DNA of 12,071 nucleotides from Candidatus Coatesiibacteriota bacterium (GTDB lineage Bacteria; RBG-13-66-14). Location: assembly GCA_014728185.1 (NCBI GenBank), contig WJMB01000264.1:1-12071 (forward strand), given 5' to 3'. Below, one piece after another: positions 1 to 7,028 of this stretch. The translations under genes were made by a program, and so were the position numbers. Position 1 is the stretch's first letter; each line of letters begins with the position of its first letter. The notes under the pieces were generated by a model that made no database searches, had not been told where the DNA came from, and saw only the letters and a list, made by a program, of their open reading frames with translations.

Positions 1-375
1 CGTTGCGTTTGAACCAGACAGGGGGCGTATTGTACATCACCCGGGCGGGGTTGTAAAGGTTGAAGGGGCAATCTTTGATCGACGGACCGCCTTGATCAAC
101 GGCGGTTCGCTTCGCCCCTGACATCGATAGCTCGGCGAGAGCCGGGCCGTCGACGGGGTTTTCAGCAAAGCGGCACACTTACCGCTTGGGATGATCGCTC
201 CTCCCCTGGCGCCGGCATCTAATTAAAGATATGGCTTCATGGTATATGCTCGGACCAAATCAAGCTGATCGGGAGCGGCCTGCCAAGCCGTAATTTCCCC
301 CCTCGGACATACTCCTTCGAAAACCAGGCCTTCATCTCGTAAGCCCTTACTGGTTGTTATTAAGGCACTTGGGAG

Positions 376-396
376 CTGGCGGCAACTTGCCGCCAG
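376..396. repeat. Perfect 10-bp hairpin at the head of the intergenic repeat
   Basis: CTGGCGGCAA is followed by one base and then its exact reverse complement TTGCCGCCAG. The hairpin abuts the repeat starting at 398. A related but interrupted hairpin precedes similar sequence at 2805-2833. No T-run follows, so it does not look like an intrinsic terminator. Confidence 0.7.
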
Positions 397-397
397 G

Positions 398-552
398 GCA
401 TCTACAAGTGTGCTGTTATCTGGGTCAGCTTAAGATCAGACCCGTATTGGCCGCCACTTTTTGATTGCCCGTCTTATGACGGATTACTGATGATCATCAC
501 CTCTAATATCAACAAGATACAATCGCGATCAGGTCCGATCAGGGTATACGAT
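398..552. repeat. Diverged dispersed intergenic repeat, copy A
   Basis: The segment 398-425 matches 7511-7538 at 25 of 28 positions (core TACAAGTG). Positions 455-469 resemble 7552-7571, both beginning CACTTTT. The stretch 467-552 aligns with 7938-8023 at equal length, and within it 518-552 matches 7989-8023 at 30 of 35 positions. The blocks are in the same order and orientation in both places. It holds a tandem 10-base unit, GATCAGG at 527 and again at 537. The function is unknown and no open frame is shared, so a non-coding element family is more likely than a duplicated gene. Confidence 0.6.
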
Positions 553-693
553 CCCTAAATGATAATCTGATGCGATAACAGGCTCCTCAGCCGTCCGACC
601 GCTCCGACAAGCCCCGCCCTCCGGCCCATAGCCCCGCTGCAACCATTCCCATCCCGTCGGCGTATCTAACTAACGCCCTTTTTCATCCCCCTT

Positions 694-701
694 AAGGAGG
701 T
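694..701 (+). promoter_or_regulatory. Strong Shine-Dalgarno site for the gene at 706
   Basis: AAGGAGGT is an ideal complement to the 16S rRNA 3' end. It lies 4 bases before the ATG and fixes the start at 706. Confidence 0.9.
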
Positions 702-705
702 AACC

Positions 706-2208
706 ATGCTGTACCGGTCCTGGTTCGTCATCGCCCTGCTCATCGTCCTCGGCACCGTCCTCGCCGTCACCGCCAACGACATCCAGCTCGAGGAGCTCTA
801 TCCCCCCGACCATTCCCAGCTTGTCGGCTCCGAATACTACGAGGAACCCTACTTCGACGGCGGCTACTATGACGAGTCCGACATCCCCCAGGCAGCCGCC
901 GAGACCGTCCTGGGTCCCGACGAGCTGGACCTGGACATCGCGGTCTTCGAGACCGACCTGGGCTTCGAGGGTTGGCGCGCCGTGGTCCCCGGCGGACGGC
1001 CCCTGGCCACCCCGGCGGTTGGTGACGGCCTGGTCTACGTCGGCGGCGGCTTCGGCTCCTACGAGTTCTACGCTTTCGCCGCCGACGACGGCGCGGCCGC
1101 CTGGATGTTCAAGTCCGGCGACGACGGCCCCACCGCCGCCGTTTACGACCAGGGACGGGTGGCCTTCAACACCGAGAGCTGCATCCTCTACGTCCTCGAC
1201 GCCGACAGCGGCGAGATGGTCTGGGGCGAGTGGCTCGGTGACCCGCTGATGGCCCAGCCGGCCATCGCCGGCAATCGGATCGTGATGACCTACCCGGGCC
1301 AGGACGGCCACCACATCACCGCCCGGGAGCTGGAGACGGGCCAAATGCTCTGGGACGTGCCGATCATCGGCGAGGTCCTGAGCGCCCCGATCATCGCCGA
1401 CGGCTCGGTATACTTCACCTGCCTGGAGGGGACGGTCTACCGCCTCGGGCTCGATGACGGCGCGACGTTGTTCGAGCAGTCGATGGCCGCCACCAGCGCC
1501 CCCTGGATCTCCGGCGGAGAGATCTACCTGAGCCAGCGCGAGGAGGGCGAGACCGAGGACGAGTACGGCTTGCTGGCCTACGAGGGTCTGGCCAAGCTCG
1601 ACACAGACACCGGCGAGCGCGCCAACGAAGAGCTCTGGCAGCGCCGCCAAGCCGATTACCTGCGCCACTCCTACAACATCGATCAGGACTACTACACGGA
1701 ACAGGCCGTTGCCGACGCCAGCGTGGGCTTCGCCAGCGCCCCCGGCACCGCCAAGCTCGAGCAGGCCGCCGGTAACGTCGGCCTCTCCAGCGTCTCCGGT
1801 GTCTGGGCCTACCAGGGCTCCCGGCCCGTGGTCCGGGACGGCCGCTCCTGGGCCTCCCAGGGCGACGCAGTAATCTGCACCGACATCGATTCCGGCGAGG
1901 TGCTCTTCGAGTACGTCTACGAGCCCGCGGGCGAGCGCCTGGGCGGCCGGATGCTCACCCCGCCCTCCTTCGCCGGCGACAAGCTGGTCATCGGCACCGA
2001 GGACGGCTACGTGCTCTGCCTGGACGCCGAGGACGGCGAGCTGCTCTGGAGCGTGGAGATCGGCGAGCCGATCCGCTTTCAACCCGCCCTCTGGGACGGC
2101 TGGGTTTATGTGGGCACCGATCGCGGCACCCTCTACGGCTTCGACACCGGCGACGACGAGCTGACCGGCTGGGCGATGTGGGGCGGTGACGCCGCGCACA
2201 ACGGGTAG
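706..2208 (+). CDS. Exported PQQ-like beta-propeller repeat protein
   Basis: This 500-residue protein begins with a signal peptide: Arg4 followed by a hydrophobic segment at about 7-21, then VTAND, so export is likely. An acidic, Tyr-rich stretch (about 24-60) precedes blades of the PQQ/quinoprotein type. Each blade repeats 'VYVG...LYVLDADSGEMVW', seen near residues 110-132, 150-172, 187-215, 233-255, 386-401, 424-448 and 465-481. The blade train is interrupted at about 275-375 by a charged, non-repetitive insertion. The C-terminus, GWAMWGGDAAHNG, is the tryptophan motif often seen closing such proteins. No enzymatic residues are evident. In this fold the repeats can bind a cofactor or serve as a scaffold, as in BamB, so the name describes the fold and not a proven cofactor. 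It has its own ribosome binding site and a terminator follows, so it is probably monocistronic. Fold assignment is firm, role unknown. Confidence 0.85.
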   Translation: MLYRSWFVIALLIVLGTVLAVTANDIQLEELYPPDHSQLVGSEYYEEPYFDGGYYDESDIPQAAAETVLGPDELDLDIAVFETDLGFEGWRAVVPGGRPLATPAVGDGLVYVGGGFGSYEFYAFAADDGAAAWMFKSGDDGPTAAVYDQGRVAFNTESCILYVLDADSGEMVWGEWLGDPLMAQPAIAGNRIVMTYPGQDGHHITARELETGQMLWDVPIIGEVLSAPIIADGSVYFTCLEGTVYRLGLDDGATLFEQSMAATSAPWISGGEIYLSQREEGETEDEYGLLAYEGLAKLDTDTGERANEELWQRRQADYLRHSYNIDQDYYTEQAVADASVGFASAPGTAKLEQAAGNVGLSSVSGVWAYQGSRPVVRDGRSWASQGDAVICTDIDSGEVLFEYVYEPAGERLGGRMLTPPSFAGDKLVIGTEDGYVLCLDAEDGELLWSVEIGEPIRFQPALWDGWVYVGTDRGTLYGFDTGDDELTGWAMWGGDAAHNG

Positions 2209-2250
2209 CCGGGCTTCCAGCTTCAGTCGTGACGGATCATCATCCCCCGC

Positions 2251-2286
2251 AACCGGTACCTCGGCCCCGCCGGGGCGCCGGTTTTT
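2251..2286 (+). terminator. Intrinsic terminator of the beta-propeller gene
   Basis: AACCGG (2251-2256) pairs with CCGGTT (2278-2283). Inside it, GCCCC (2264-2268) pairs with GGGGC (2272-2276). A T-run follows at 2282-2286, 43 bases after the stop codon. The internal loop is asymmetric, so it is good but not perfect. Confidence 0.7.
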
Positions 2287-2309
2287 CACACCCCGAAAGG
2301 ACTGTCACC

Positions 2310-2352
2310 TCAACCGGTTGAACGGTTATCCACAATTCATGTGGTAAATAAC
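2310..2352. promoter_or_regulatory. Palindrome plus DnaA-box-like inverted pair, possible operator
   Basis: TCAACCGGTTGA (2310-2321) is a perfect 12-bp palindrome. It is followed by an inverted repeat: GTTAT-CCACA (2325-2334), a 5-base spacer, TGTGG (2340-2344), three bases, then ATAAC (2348-2352). The left arm contains TTATCCACA (2326-2334), identical to the strong E. coli DnaA box. The block sits immediately upstream of the likely -10 of the next gene, so an operator is the most natural reading, with DnaA binding a possibility. Confidence 0.45.
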
Positions 2353-2373
2353 GCGGTCGTTTTACTGTCCTCC

Positions 2374-2382
2374 TGCTATACT
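2374..2382 (+). promoter_or_regulatory. Extended -10 promoter for the small gene at 2412
   Basis: TGC-TATACT fits an extended -10 element (TGn plus a hexamer one base from TATAAT). No good -35 is seen at a normal spacing, which extended -10 promoters tolerate. The predicted start of transcription near 2389 leaves a leader of about 23 bases carrying the ribosome binding site. Confidence 0.55.
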
Positions 2383-2400
2383 CTGTTCGGTCGCATTTTC

Positions 2401-2407
2401 GAGGAGG
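2401..2407 (+). promoter_or_regulatory. Shine-Dalgarno site for the gene at 2412
   Basis: GAGGAGG lies 4 bases before the ATG and decides that start. Confidence 0.85.
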
Positions 2408-2411
2408 CTCC

Positions 2412-2729
2412 ATGCCCATCATTATCGCCGGCGAGCAGTTCTCCGGCCCCTACCGCTCACCGGCCATGCTGGAGCAGCGCGCCGGGGTCTACCTGATACT
2501 GCGGATCGACGCGGGCCGCAACGAGGTCCTCCAGGTCGGCGAGGCCGCGCGGGTCAGCCAGGTCCTGAGCGGCCTTCAGGATGAGCTCGCCGCCTCCGAT
2601 GGCAACGGCGAAGCGGTCGTGGCCTACGCCGCTCGCTACACCGATTCCCTTTCCAGCGCCCGCCGCCGCGAGTTGGCCGAGAACCTGCGCAGACAGCTTT
2701 TTCCCAAGCGGGACGGGGACGCTGACTAA
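2412..2729 (+). CDS. Small GIY-YIG-like domain protein, apparently catalytically degenerate
   Basis: This 105-residue soluble protein has a strong ribosome binding site. Its pattern of GPY (12-14), AGVYLIL (24-30), VGEA (42-45), a VVAYAARYT strand (69-77) and RRREL...LFP (84-98) follows the order I recall for small stand-alone GIY-YIG-like proteins: GPY, GVY..I, VGES, then a terminal RRE-IE helix and a proline. The GIY and YIG equivalents are therefore GVY and QVG. The residues expected to catalyse look lost. The position of the conserved Arg after VGE is Val51 (VSQV instead of the usual K-S-R order), the His-Asp-Arg that I recall after it is absent, and the Glu of the last helix falls at Ala89, although Glu90 is adjacent. 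Nuclease activity is doubtful, and a binding or structural role is possible. It has its own promoter and terminator. The gene itself is certain; the family is a recall-based inference. Confidence 0.75.
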   Translation: MPIIIAGEQFSGPYRSPAMLEQRAGVYLILRIDAGRNEVLQVGEAARVSQVLSGLQDELAASDGNGEAVVAYAARYTDSLSSARRRELAENLRRQLFPKRDGDAD

Positions 2730-2758
2730 ACTGGAAAACCAATCAGCTGACATATGAC

Positions 2759-2786
2759 AAACAGGGACGCCCGGGCGTCCCTGTTT
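2759..2786. terminator. Perfect 28-nt palindrome, bidirectional terminator between convergent genes
   Basis: AAACAGGGACGCCC is followed directly by its exact reverse complement, ending ...CCCTGTTT at 2786. T-rich sequence (TTTCTTGTCTT) follows on the plus strand, and TTTGTCATATG follows on the minus strand. It lies 29 bases after the stop of the small gene and between the converging 2412-2729 (+) and 7028-3063 (-) genes. Confidence 0.8.
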
Positions 2787-2804
2787 CTTGTCTTCAGGGG
2801 CGTG

Positions 2805-2850
2805 CCTGGTAACGGCAAGTCGCTGCCGCCAGGGAGCATCCTGAGTGCCG
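2805..2850. repeat. Possible third relative of the intergenic repeat (copy C)
   Basis: CCTGG and CGGCA (2805-2817, with TAA between them) pair with TGCCG and CCAGG (2824-2833) around the loop AGTCGC. This resembles the hairpin at 376-396. It is followed by GCATC...AGTG, as after the copy A hairpin. The match is short and could be chance. The rest of the gap (2787-3062) holds a TACCGGG/CCCGGTA hairpin at 2881-2900 and no credible gene. Confidence 0.3.
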
Positions 2851-3016
2851 CCGATACAGGATCGGTCGGTGATAATCCATTACCGGGATAAGCCCCGGTA
2901 CCCACCGGCCGCCATCCAGAATCGACGCCCTGAGCTGTGGCTGTGACGAAGACGATCCGTCGGGACGAATCCCTGCGCTCCCGCTATCTTCGCAGGTTCG
3001 CATGATGAAAAGAACG

Positions 3017-3029
3017 CGCCCCCAGGGCG
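3017..3029 (-). terminator. Weak terminator-like hairpin after the cyclase gene
   Basis: CGCCC (3017-3021) and GGGCG (3025-3029) form a 5-bp stem with a 3-base loop. Read on the minus strand it is followed by T-rich CGTTCTTTTC. The stem is short, and the palindrome at 2759-2786 may be the real stop. Confidence 0.25.
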
Positions 3030-3062
3030 GTGTCCGGAGGATCACGGCAGAGAAAGCAGAGC

Positions 3063-6000
3063 CTAGAGACGCTTCAGGTCCGGAATGCCCGAGTTCAGCT
3101 CGTCTAGTCGGCGACGGAAGCGTGGCAGGTCGTATCGCTTGACGAGTTCCGTGAAAACGTCCAGCGCCTTGCGTCGGGCCTCCTCGTCACCGGTCAGTCG
3201 CCAGCGGTCGTAGAACAGATTCAGCTCTTCGATCTCGCTGCTGCAGAGGGCCTTCAGCGCGGACAGACGTTTTTCGACGTCCTGGTGTCGCAGGAGACTC
3301 CGGCGGCGCTCGATGAGCAACTCCAGGCGGCCTACGGCAAGGCGGGCCTCGGTGTGCTGGTCGGACTCGAGGCGCGGCTTCAGGGCGGCGATGATCTCGG
3401 CGGCGCGTTCGATATCGCCGTTTTCGTAGTGGAGCTGGGCCAGGCGGCAGTTGTAGATGGGCACGTAGTGGGTCATCTGGATCGACTCGGCCAGCTCGCG
3501 GGCCTGCTCCAGATGGGCGACGGCCGCCCGGTGATCGCCGCGCCCCAAGGCTGCGCAACCCAGGCAGAAGCGGGCGTAGCTGACCCCGGCCTTGTCTCCG
3601 GCGCGGCGGGAGAGTTCGAGCATCGAATTGAAGTCGGCCTCGGCATCGTCAAAGAGTTCCAGCTCGATCAGCACCAGTCCTCGGTTGACTCGTGCCATCG
3701 CCAGATCGGTCCGGTTGCCCAGCTGGAGGGACAGCTCCTCGAGCTGGTCGAAGCGGTCACGGGCCTCGGCGAGTTCGAAGCGGTAGAGGTGGATGATGCC
3801 GATGTTTCCCAGGGCGTGGCCGATGTCCATCCGCGAGCCGATCCGCTCGGCGATGTTCAGGGCGTGGCGGTAGCGCTCCAGGGCCTCGTCGAGGCGGCGC
3901 CGCTGCAGGGCTATGTTGCCCAGGTTGCCCAGGATGTGGCAGAGACCGTACTGGTCGCCGTCGCGGCGGCAGGCCTCCCGGGCCCGCTCCAGGCTGCGAC
4001 GGGCTTCGTCGAAGCGGCCCAGCTCGTAGCAGACCAGCCCCAGCCGACCCAACAGCTTGCGTTCCAGTGCTCCGTCGGGCAGATCACGGGCGTCTTCGAG
4101 GGCGCGTTCGAGGGAGTGGCGCGCCTCGATGAAATCGCCGCGCCCCTGTTGAACCAGGGAGAGCGCTCCCAGGGCGTCCAGTTGCTCTTCTAGGGGTCCA
4201 TGTTTCGCGAAATGCTCCAGGGCGGGTCGAAGCTGCTCCTCGGCCCGGTCGAGACGGGAGACGAACTGGAGCTGATAGCCGTAGAGCAGGCGGCAGCGGG
4301 CCACGAGATGCGCATCACCCAGGGCGGCGGCGTCGCCAAGGGCATCCTCGACCTCACGCTGGGCCTCGGGCCAGCGGCCGATGCGGTGCAGCAGTCGGCT
4401 GATCTGCAACCGGGCGTCCAGGCCCTCGCCCGGCTTGGGGGTGATCTCACGCAGTCGGCGGTAGAGCTCCAGGGCCTCGGTGTTGAGATAGTTTTCGTAG
4501 GCGTTGGCGGCGGCGCGGCGGAGGTGGACGATCTCCCGGGAGGTCTCCTCGGCCAGTCGGTAGTGGTGGGCCAGCTCATGGCTGCGGGCGACGTCGTCGC
4601 CGTAACGCTCCTCGATGGCCCGGGCTGCGGCGGCGTGGAGTTCGCGCAACCGCTCGCGCAGCATCATCGCGTAGGCGGCCTCGCGCAGCAGGGCGTGACG
4701 GAAGAGGTAGAGCAGCTCGTGAACGGCGATCCAAATCAGCTTGCGCCGCCCCTCGCCCAAGAGATCCTCGGGCATGGAACGCTCGAGCATGTCGGCCAGA
4801 ATGCGGGCGTCGAACTCGCGCCCGAGGACCGCCGCCGTTTTGACCAACTCGCGCAGCTCACCGGGGATCCGGTCCAGGCGGGCCACCATCAACTCGCGCA
4901 CCCCGCCGGGCAGGCCGGTGTCGCGCTCGATCAGCTCCAGACCGTTTTTCGTCTCGCGCAGCAGCTTCAGCTCGGCCAGGTAGTCGGCGAACTCCTCCAG
5001 GTAAAGGGGGTTGCCGCCGGTCTGCTGCAGGAGGTGATGGAAGAGACCGGGCTCCACCGCCGCTCCGAGGCGTTCCTCGACCAAACGGCGGCAGGCGTCC
5101 GCGTCGAGCTCGTCCAGGCGCAGCTCGATGACGGGCACCCCCTCGTCGATCTTCAGGACCGGTGGGCGGCCGTCGTCGTCGTAGCGCGAGAGGACCAGCA
5201 GTCCCAGAGGCACCCCAGTCGCGCGCCGGGTCAGCAGTTGCAGCAAGCTTCGGGTGTCGGCGTCGATCCACTGCAGGTCCTCGACGATCAACAGCAGGGG
5301 CTCGCCCCGCGCCAGCAGGTGGAAGAAACCGCGCAGGGCGAACAACCGGGCGGTGAACAGGGCCTCGGCGGGCAGACCTGGATCATCATCAGGATTGTCC
5401 AGGCCCAGCAGACCGAGCAACGGGCCGGCCTGACCGGCTGGACCGTCTACCTCGAATCTCTCGTCGTCAGACCCGGCTCTATCGAGCAGTCGCTGGAAAG
5501 CGGCTTCGAAGGCGCGACGGTTTGACCGCCGATCCGCCCCGTCGTTCTGACTAAAGAAGCGCCGCAGGAAGGCGACGACGGGATGCAAGCTGCGCCGCAG
5601 GATCGCGTCGGCCTCGAGGACCACAGTCTGAAAGCGACTCGCGCCGGTGTTGATCACTTCGGCGGCCAGACGGCTCTTGCCCGTTCCCGCCTCGCCGTGG
5701 ACTCGGGCGACACCGGCGAAACCGCCCTCTCCGAGCCGTTTGGTGAAACCGCGCAGGCGCTCCAGCTCTTCCTCACGACCGTAAAGCGGTCCTTGGGCTG
5801 CGGGGATGGAGCTCCGCCCGAGGGCCTCCAGCAGGCGGCGAGCCGTGACGGGTTGCTCGTGACCCTTGAGGCGCAAACCCGCTACCGACGCAGTGCGGTA
5901 GGACGCGCGCAGGCCCGCGGCGCAGGCTTCGTCGAGGAGGGTCTCCCCGGGGGCGGCGCGCTGGCAGAGCCGGGCGGCGAGGTTGACTGCGTCGCCGATG

Positions 6001-7028
6001 ACCGAGTAGGTGCAGCGTCGACTGGAGCCGATCAGACCGGCGTAGAGCGTGCCGAAGGCCAGTCCGCAGCGCAGGCCGCCGACGGAGGAACCGAGCTCCG
6101 CCACGAAACCGGCGGCGCGCCGCCGGGTGTCCTCGTAGCCCACCGGAGCGCCGAAGAGAACCAGCATCACCGGACCCTTGTCGGCGAACTCGATTCCGGT
6201 CAGGTAGCCGCCGTACATCGAGGTAAGCTCCAGCACTCGCTGGACCAACGCGCCGAGCTTTCGGTTGGGGCGGTCGTCGAAGCCGACGAAGACCGGGGCT
6301 ACATCGCGGAACTCGCCTCTGCGGGGAGCGGCGATGACGGCTTCGGGCAGGAAGCGCCGCCCCAAACGCCGGCTCAGCTCGCGAATCCGGCCGAGATTAT
6401 TCCGGACGCTCCGCGCACCGTGTTCGCCTACAGGATCAACCAGCTCGGGAAAGCCGTCGGCGGCGCAACCGCAAATCTCTCCGGGTTCGGCGGTATCGCT
6501 GAGCCGAGCGCTCTCGACCAGAGGGCGCCCCTTGAAGTAGTAAGCCAGTCGCTCGTCGCCGACGATACCCCACTCGACGGGACCTCGGGCCAGGCCCTGG
6601 GTGAGGGTCAGGCGGCAAACACCAAAACGGGTGTCGCTGCGCCCGTACCGCTCCACCACCCGCTGGATGCGTCGCGCCAGGTCTATGCCTTCCCTCGGTC
6701 CGGCCCCGGGAAGCAGGATGCTCACGGCGTCGCCGGCGAAGCCGGTGATCAGGCCGCCGTCGCGCTGGACCTCGCCGATCATCCGCCCGTAAACCCGGTT
6801 GATGATCCCGCCCAGCACCTCGGCGCCCTCGGGTCCGTGGCGGCACAACCGCCGGGTGAGGGCGGTGAAGCCGCTCAGGTCGGAGAACAGGGCAACGGCG
6901 TCGAAGCCGCCGCGCCGCTCGCCGGCCCGCAGGCGTTCCAGGATGAAACGGGGCAGGAGGTTGCGCATGGCGGTTTCCAGTCGCGGGGGAGGGGGGTTAT
7001 CGAAGGGATTGGCAGAAGGGATGATCAT
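3063..7028 (-). CDS. Tandem class III nucleotidyl cyclase - AAA ATPase - TPR protein (soluble-adenylyl-cyclase-like)
   Basis: This protein has 1,321 residues from the ATG at 7028; ATG at 6968 (1,301 residues) is also possible. The frame stays open to 7184, but that part looks non-coding. Order of parts: cyclase C1 (about 40-185), with both metal aspartates, Asp50 in FSDLSGFT and Asp100 in FAGDAV; cyclase C2 (about 240-400), with Lys284 (DKG), Ser342, Asn349 and Arg353 (VNLAAR), but Gly249 in place of the first metal aspartate; an AAA-type ATPase with Walker A GEAGTGKS (445-452) and Walker B LLLIVEDLQWID (578-589); a winged-helix-like segment (about 775-800); and TPR-like repeats (about 840-1215) at an exact 40-residue spacing. 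C1 supplies metals and C2 supplies base and transition-state residues, as in mammalian soluble adenylyl cyclase, so one ATP site at the C1/C2 interface is expected, making cAMP. No membrane segment or signal peptide is seen, so it is probably cytosolic. ATP use over GTP is inferred. Confidence 0.88.
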   Translation of the reverse strand: MIIPSANPFDNPPPPRLETAMRNLLPRFILERLRAGERRGGFDAVALFSDLSGFTALTRRLCRHGPEGAEVLGGIINRVYGRMIGEVQRDGGLITGFAGDAVSILLPGAGPREGIDLARRIQRVVERYGRSDTRFGVCRLTLTQGLARGPVEWGIVGDERLAYYFKGRPLVESARLSDTAEPGEICGCAADGFPELVDPVGEHGARSVRNNLGRIRELSRRLGRRFLPEAVIAAPRRGEFRDVAPVFVGFDDRPNRKLGALVQRVLELTSMYGGYLTGIEFADKGPVMLVLFGAPVGYEDTRRRAAGFVAELGSSVGGLRCGLAFGTLYAGLIGSSRRCTYSVIGDAVNLAARLCQRAAPGETLLDEACAAGLRASYRTASVAGLRLKGHEQPVTARRLLEALGRSSIPAAQGPLYGREEELERLRGFTKRLGEGGFAGVARVHGEAGTGKSRLAAEVINTGASRFQTVVLEADAILRRSLHPVVAFLRRFFSQNDGADRRSNRRAFEAAFQRLLDRAGSDDERFEVDGPAGQAGPLLGLLGLDNPDDDPGLPAEALFTARLFALRGFFHLLARGEPLLLIVEDLQWIDADTRSLLQLLTRRATGVPLGLLVLSRYDDDGRPPVLKIDEGVPVIELRLDELDADACRRLVEERLGAAVEPGLFHHLLQQTGGNPLYLEEFADYLAELKLLRETKNGLELIERDTGLPGGVRELMVARLDRIPGELRELVKTAAVLGREFDARILADMLERSMPEDLLGEGRRKLIWIAVHELLYLFRHALLREAAYAMMLRERLRELHAAAARAIEERYGDDVARSHELAHHYRLAEETSREIVHLRRAAANAYENYLNTEALELYRRLREITPKPGEGLDARLQISRLLHRIGRWPEAQREVEDALGDAAALGDAHLVARCRLLYGYQLQFVSRLDRAEEQLRPALEHFAKHGPLEEQLDALGALSLVQQGRGDFIEARHSLERALEDARDLPDGALERKLLGRLGLVCYELGRFDEARRSLERAREACRRDGDQYGLCHILGNLGNIALQRRRLDEALERYRHALNIAERIGSRMDIGHALGNIGIIHLYRFELAEARDRFDQLEELSLQLGNRTDLAMARVNRGLVLIELELFDDAEADFNSMLELSRRAGDKAGVSYARFCLGCAALGRGDHRAAVAHLEQARELAESIQMTHYVPIYNCRLAQLHYENGDIERAAEIIAALKPRLESDQHTEARLAVGRLELLIERRRSLLRHQDVEKRLSALKALCSSEIEELNLFYDRWRLTGDEEARRKALDVFTELVKRYDLPRFRRRLDELNSGIPDLKRL

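Larger units (their letters stand above)
1..693. other. Gene-free region with hairpins and diverged repeats
   Basis: I see no credible coding region here. Possible structures are: a hairpin with stem ACCGCC (86-91) and GGCGGT (101-106), enclosed by AGGGGC (64-69) and GCCCCT (114-119); a CCGTCGACGG palindrome at 147-156 followed by GGTTTT; and a strong hairpin at 376-396. Positions 398-552 belong to a repeat that recurs near 7511-8023. Positions 581-690 are C-rich and G-poor (53 C and 19 G in 110 bases by my count) and probably form the 5' leader of the gene at 706. A GATAAT at 561-566 could be a -10 box, but no good -35 accompanies it. Confidence 0.6.

Noticed and set aside
376..552. CRISPR array or IS terminal repeats
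   Set aside because: Repeats are single, diverged copies far apart, with no regular spacers, no transposase and no flanking target duplication.
670..2289. Long open frame (539 codons) antisense to the beta-propeller gene
   Set aside because: It is a GC-bias shadow: Gly/Ala/Val-rich translation without domains, while the sense frame has a signal peptide, blades and a ribosome binding site.
2310..2352. Replication origin
   Set aside because: Only one perfect DnaA box and one poor one, no AT-rich unwinding stretch, no dnaA or dnaN nearby, and genes converge just downstream when divergence would be expected.
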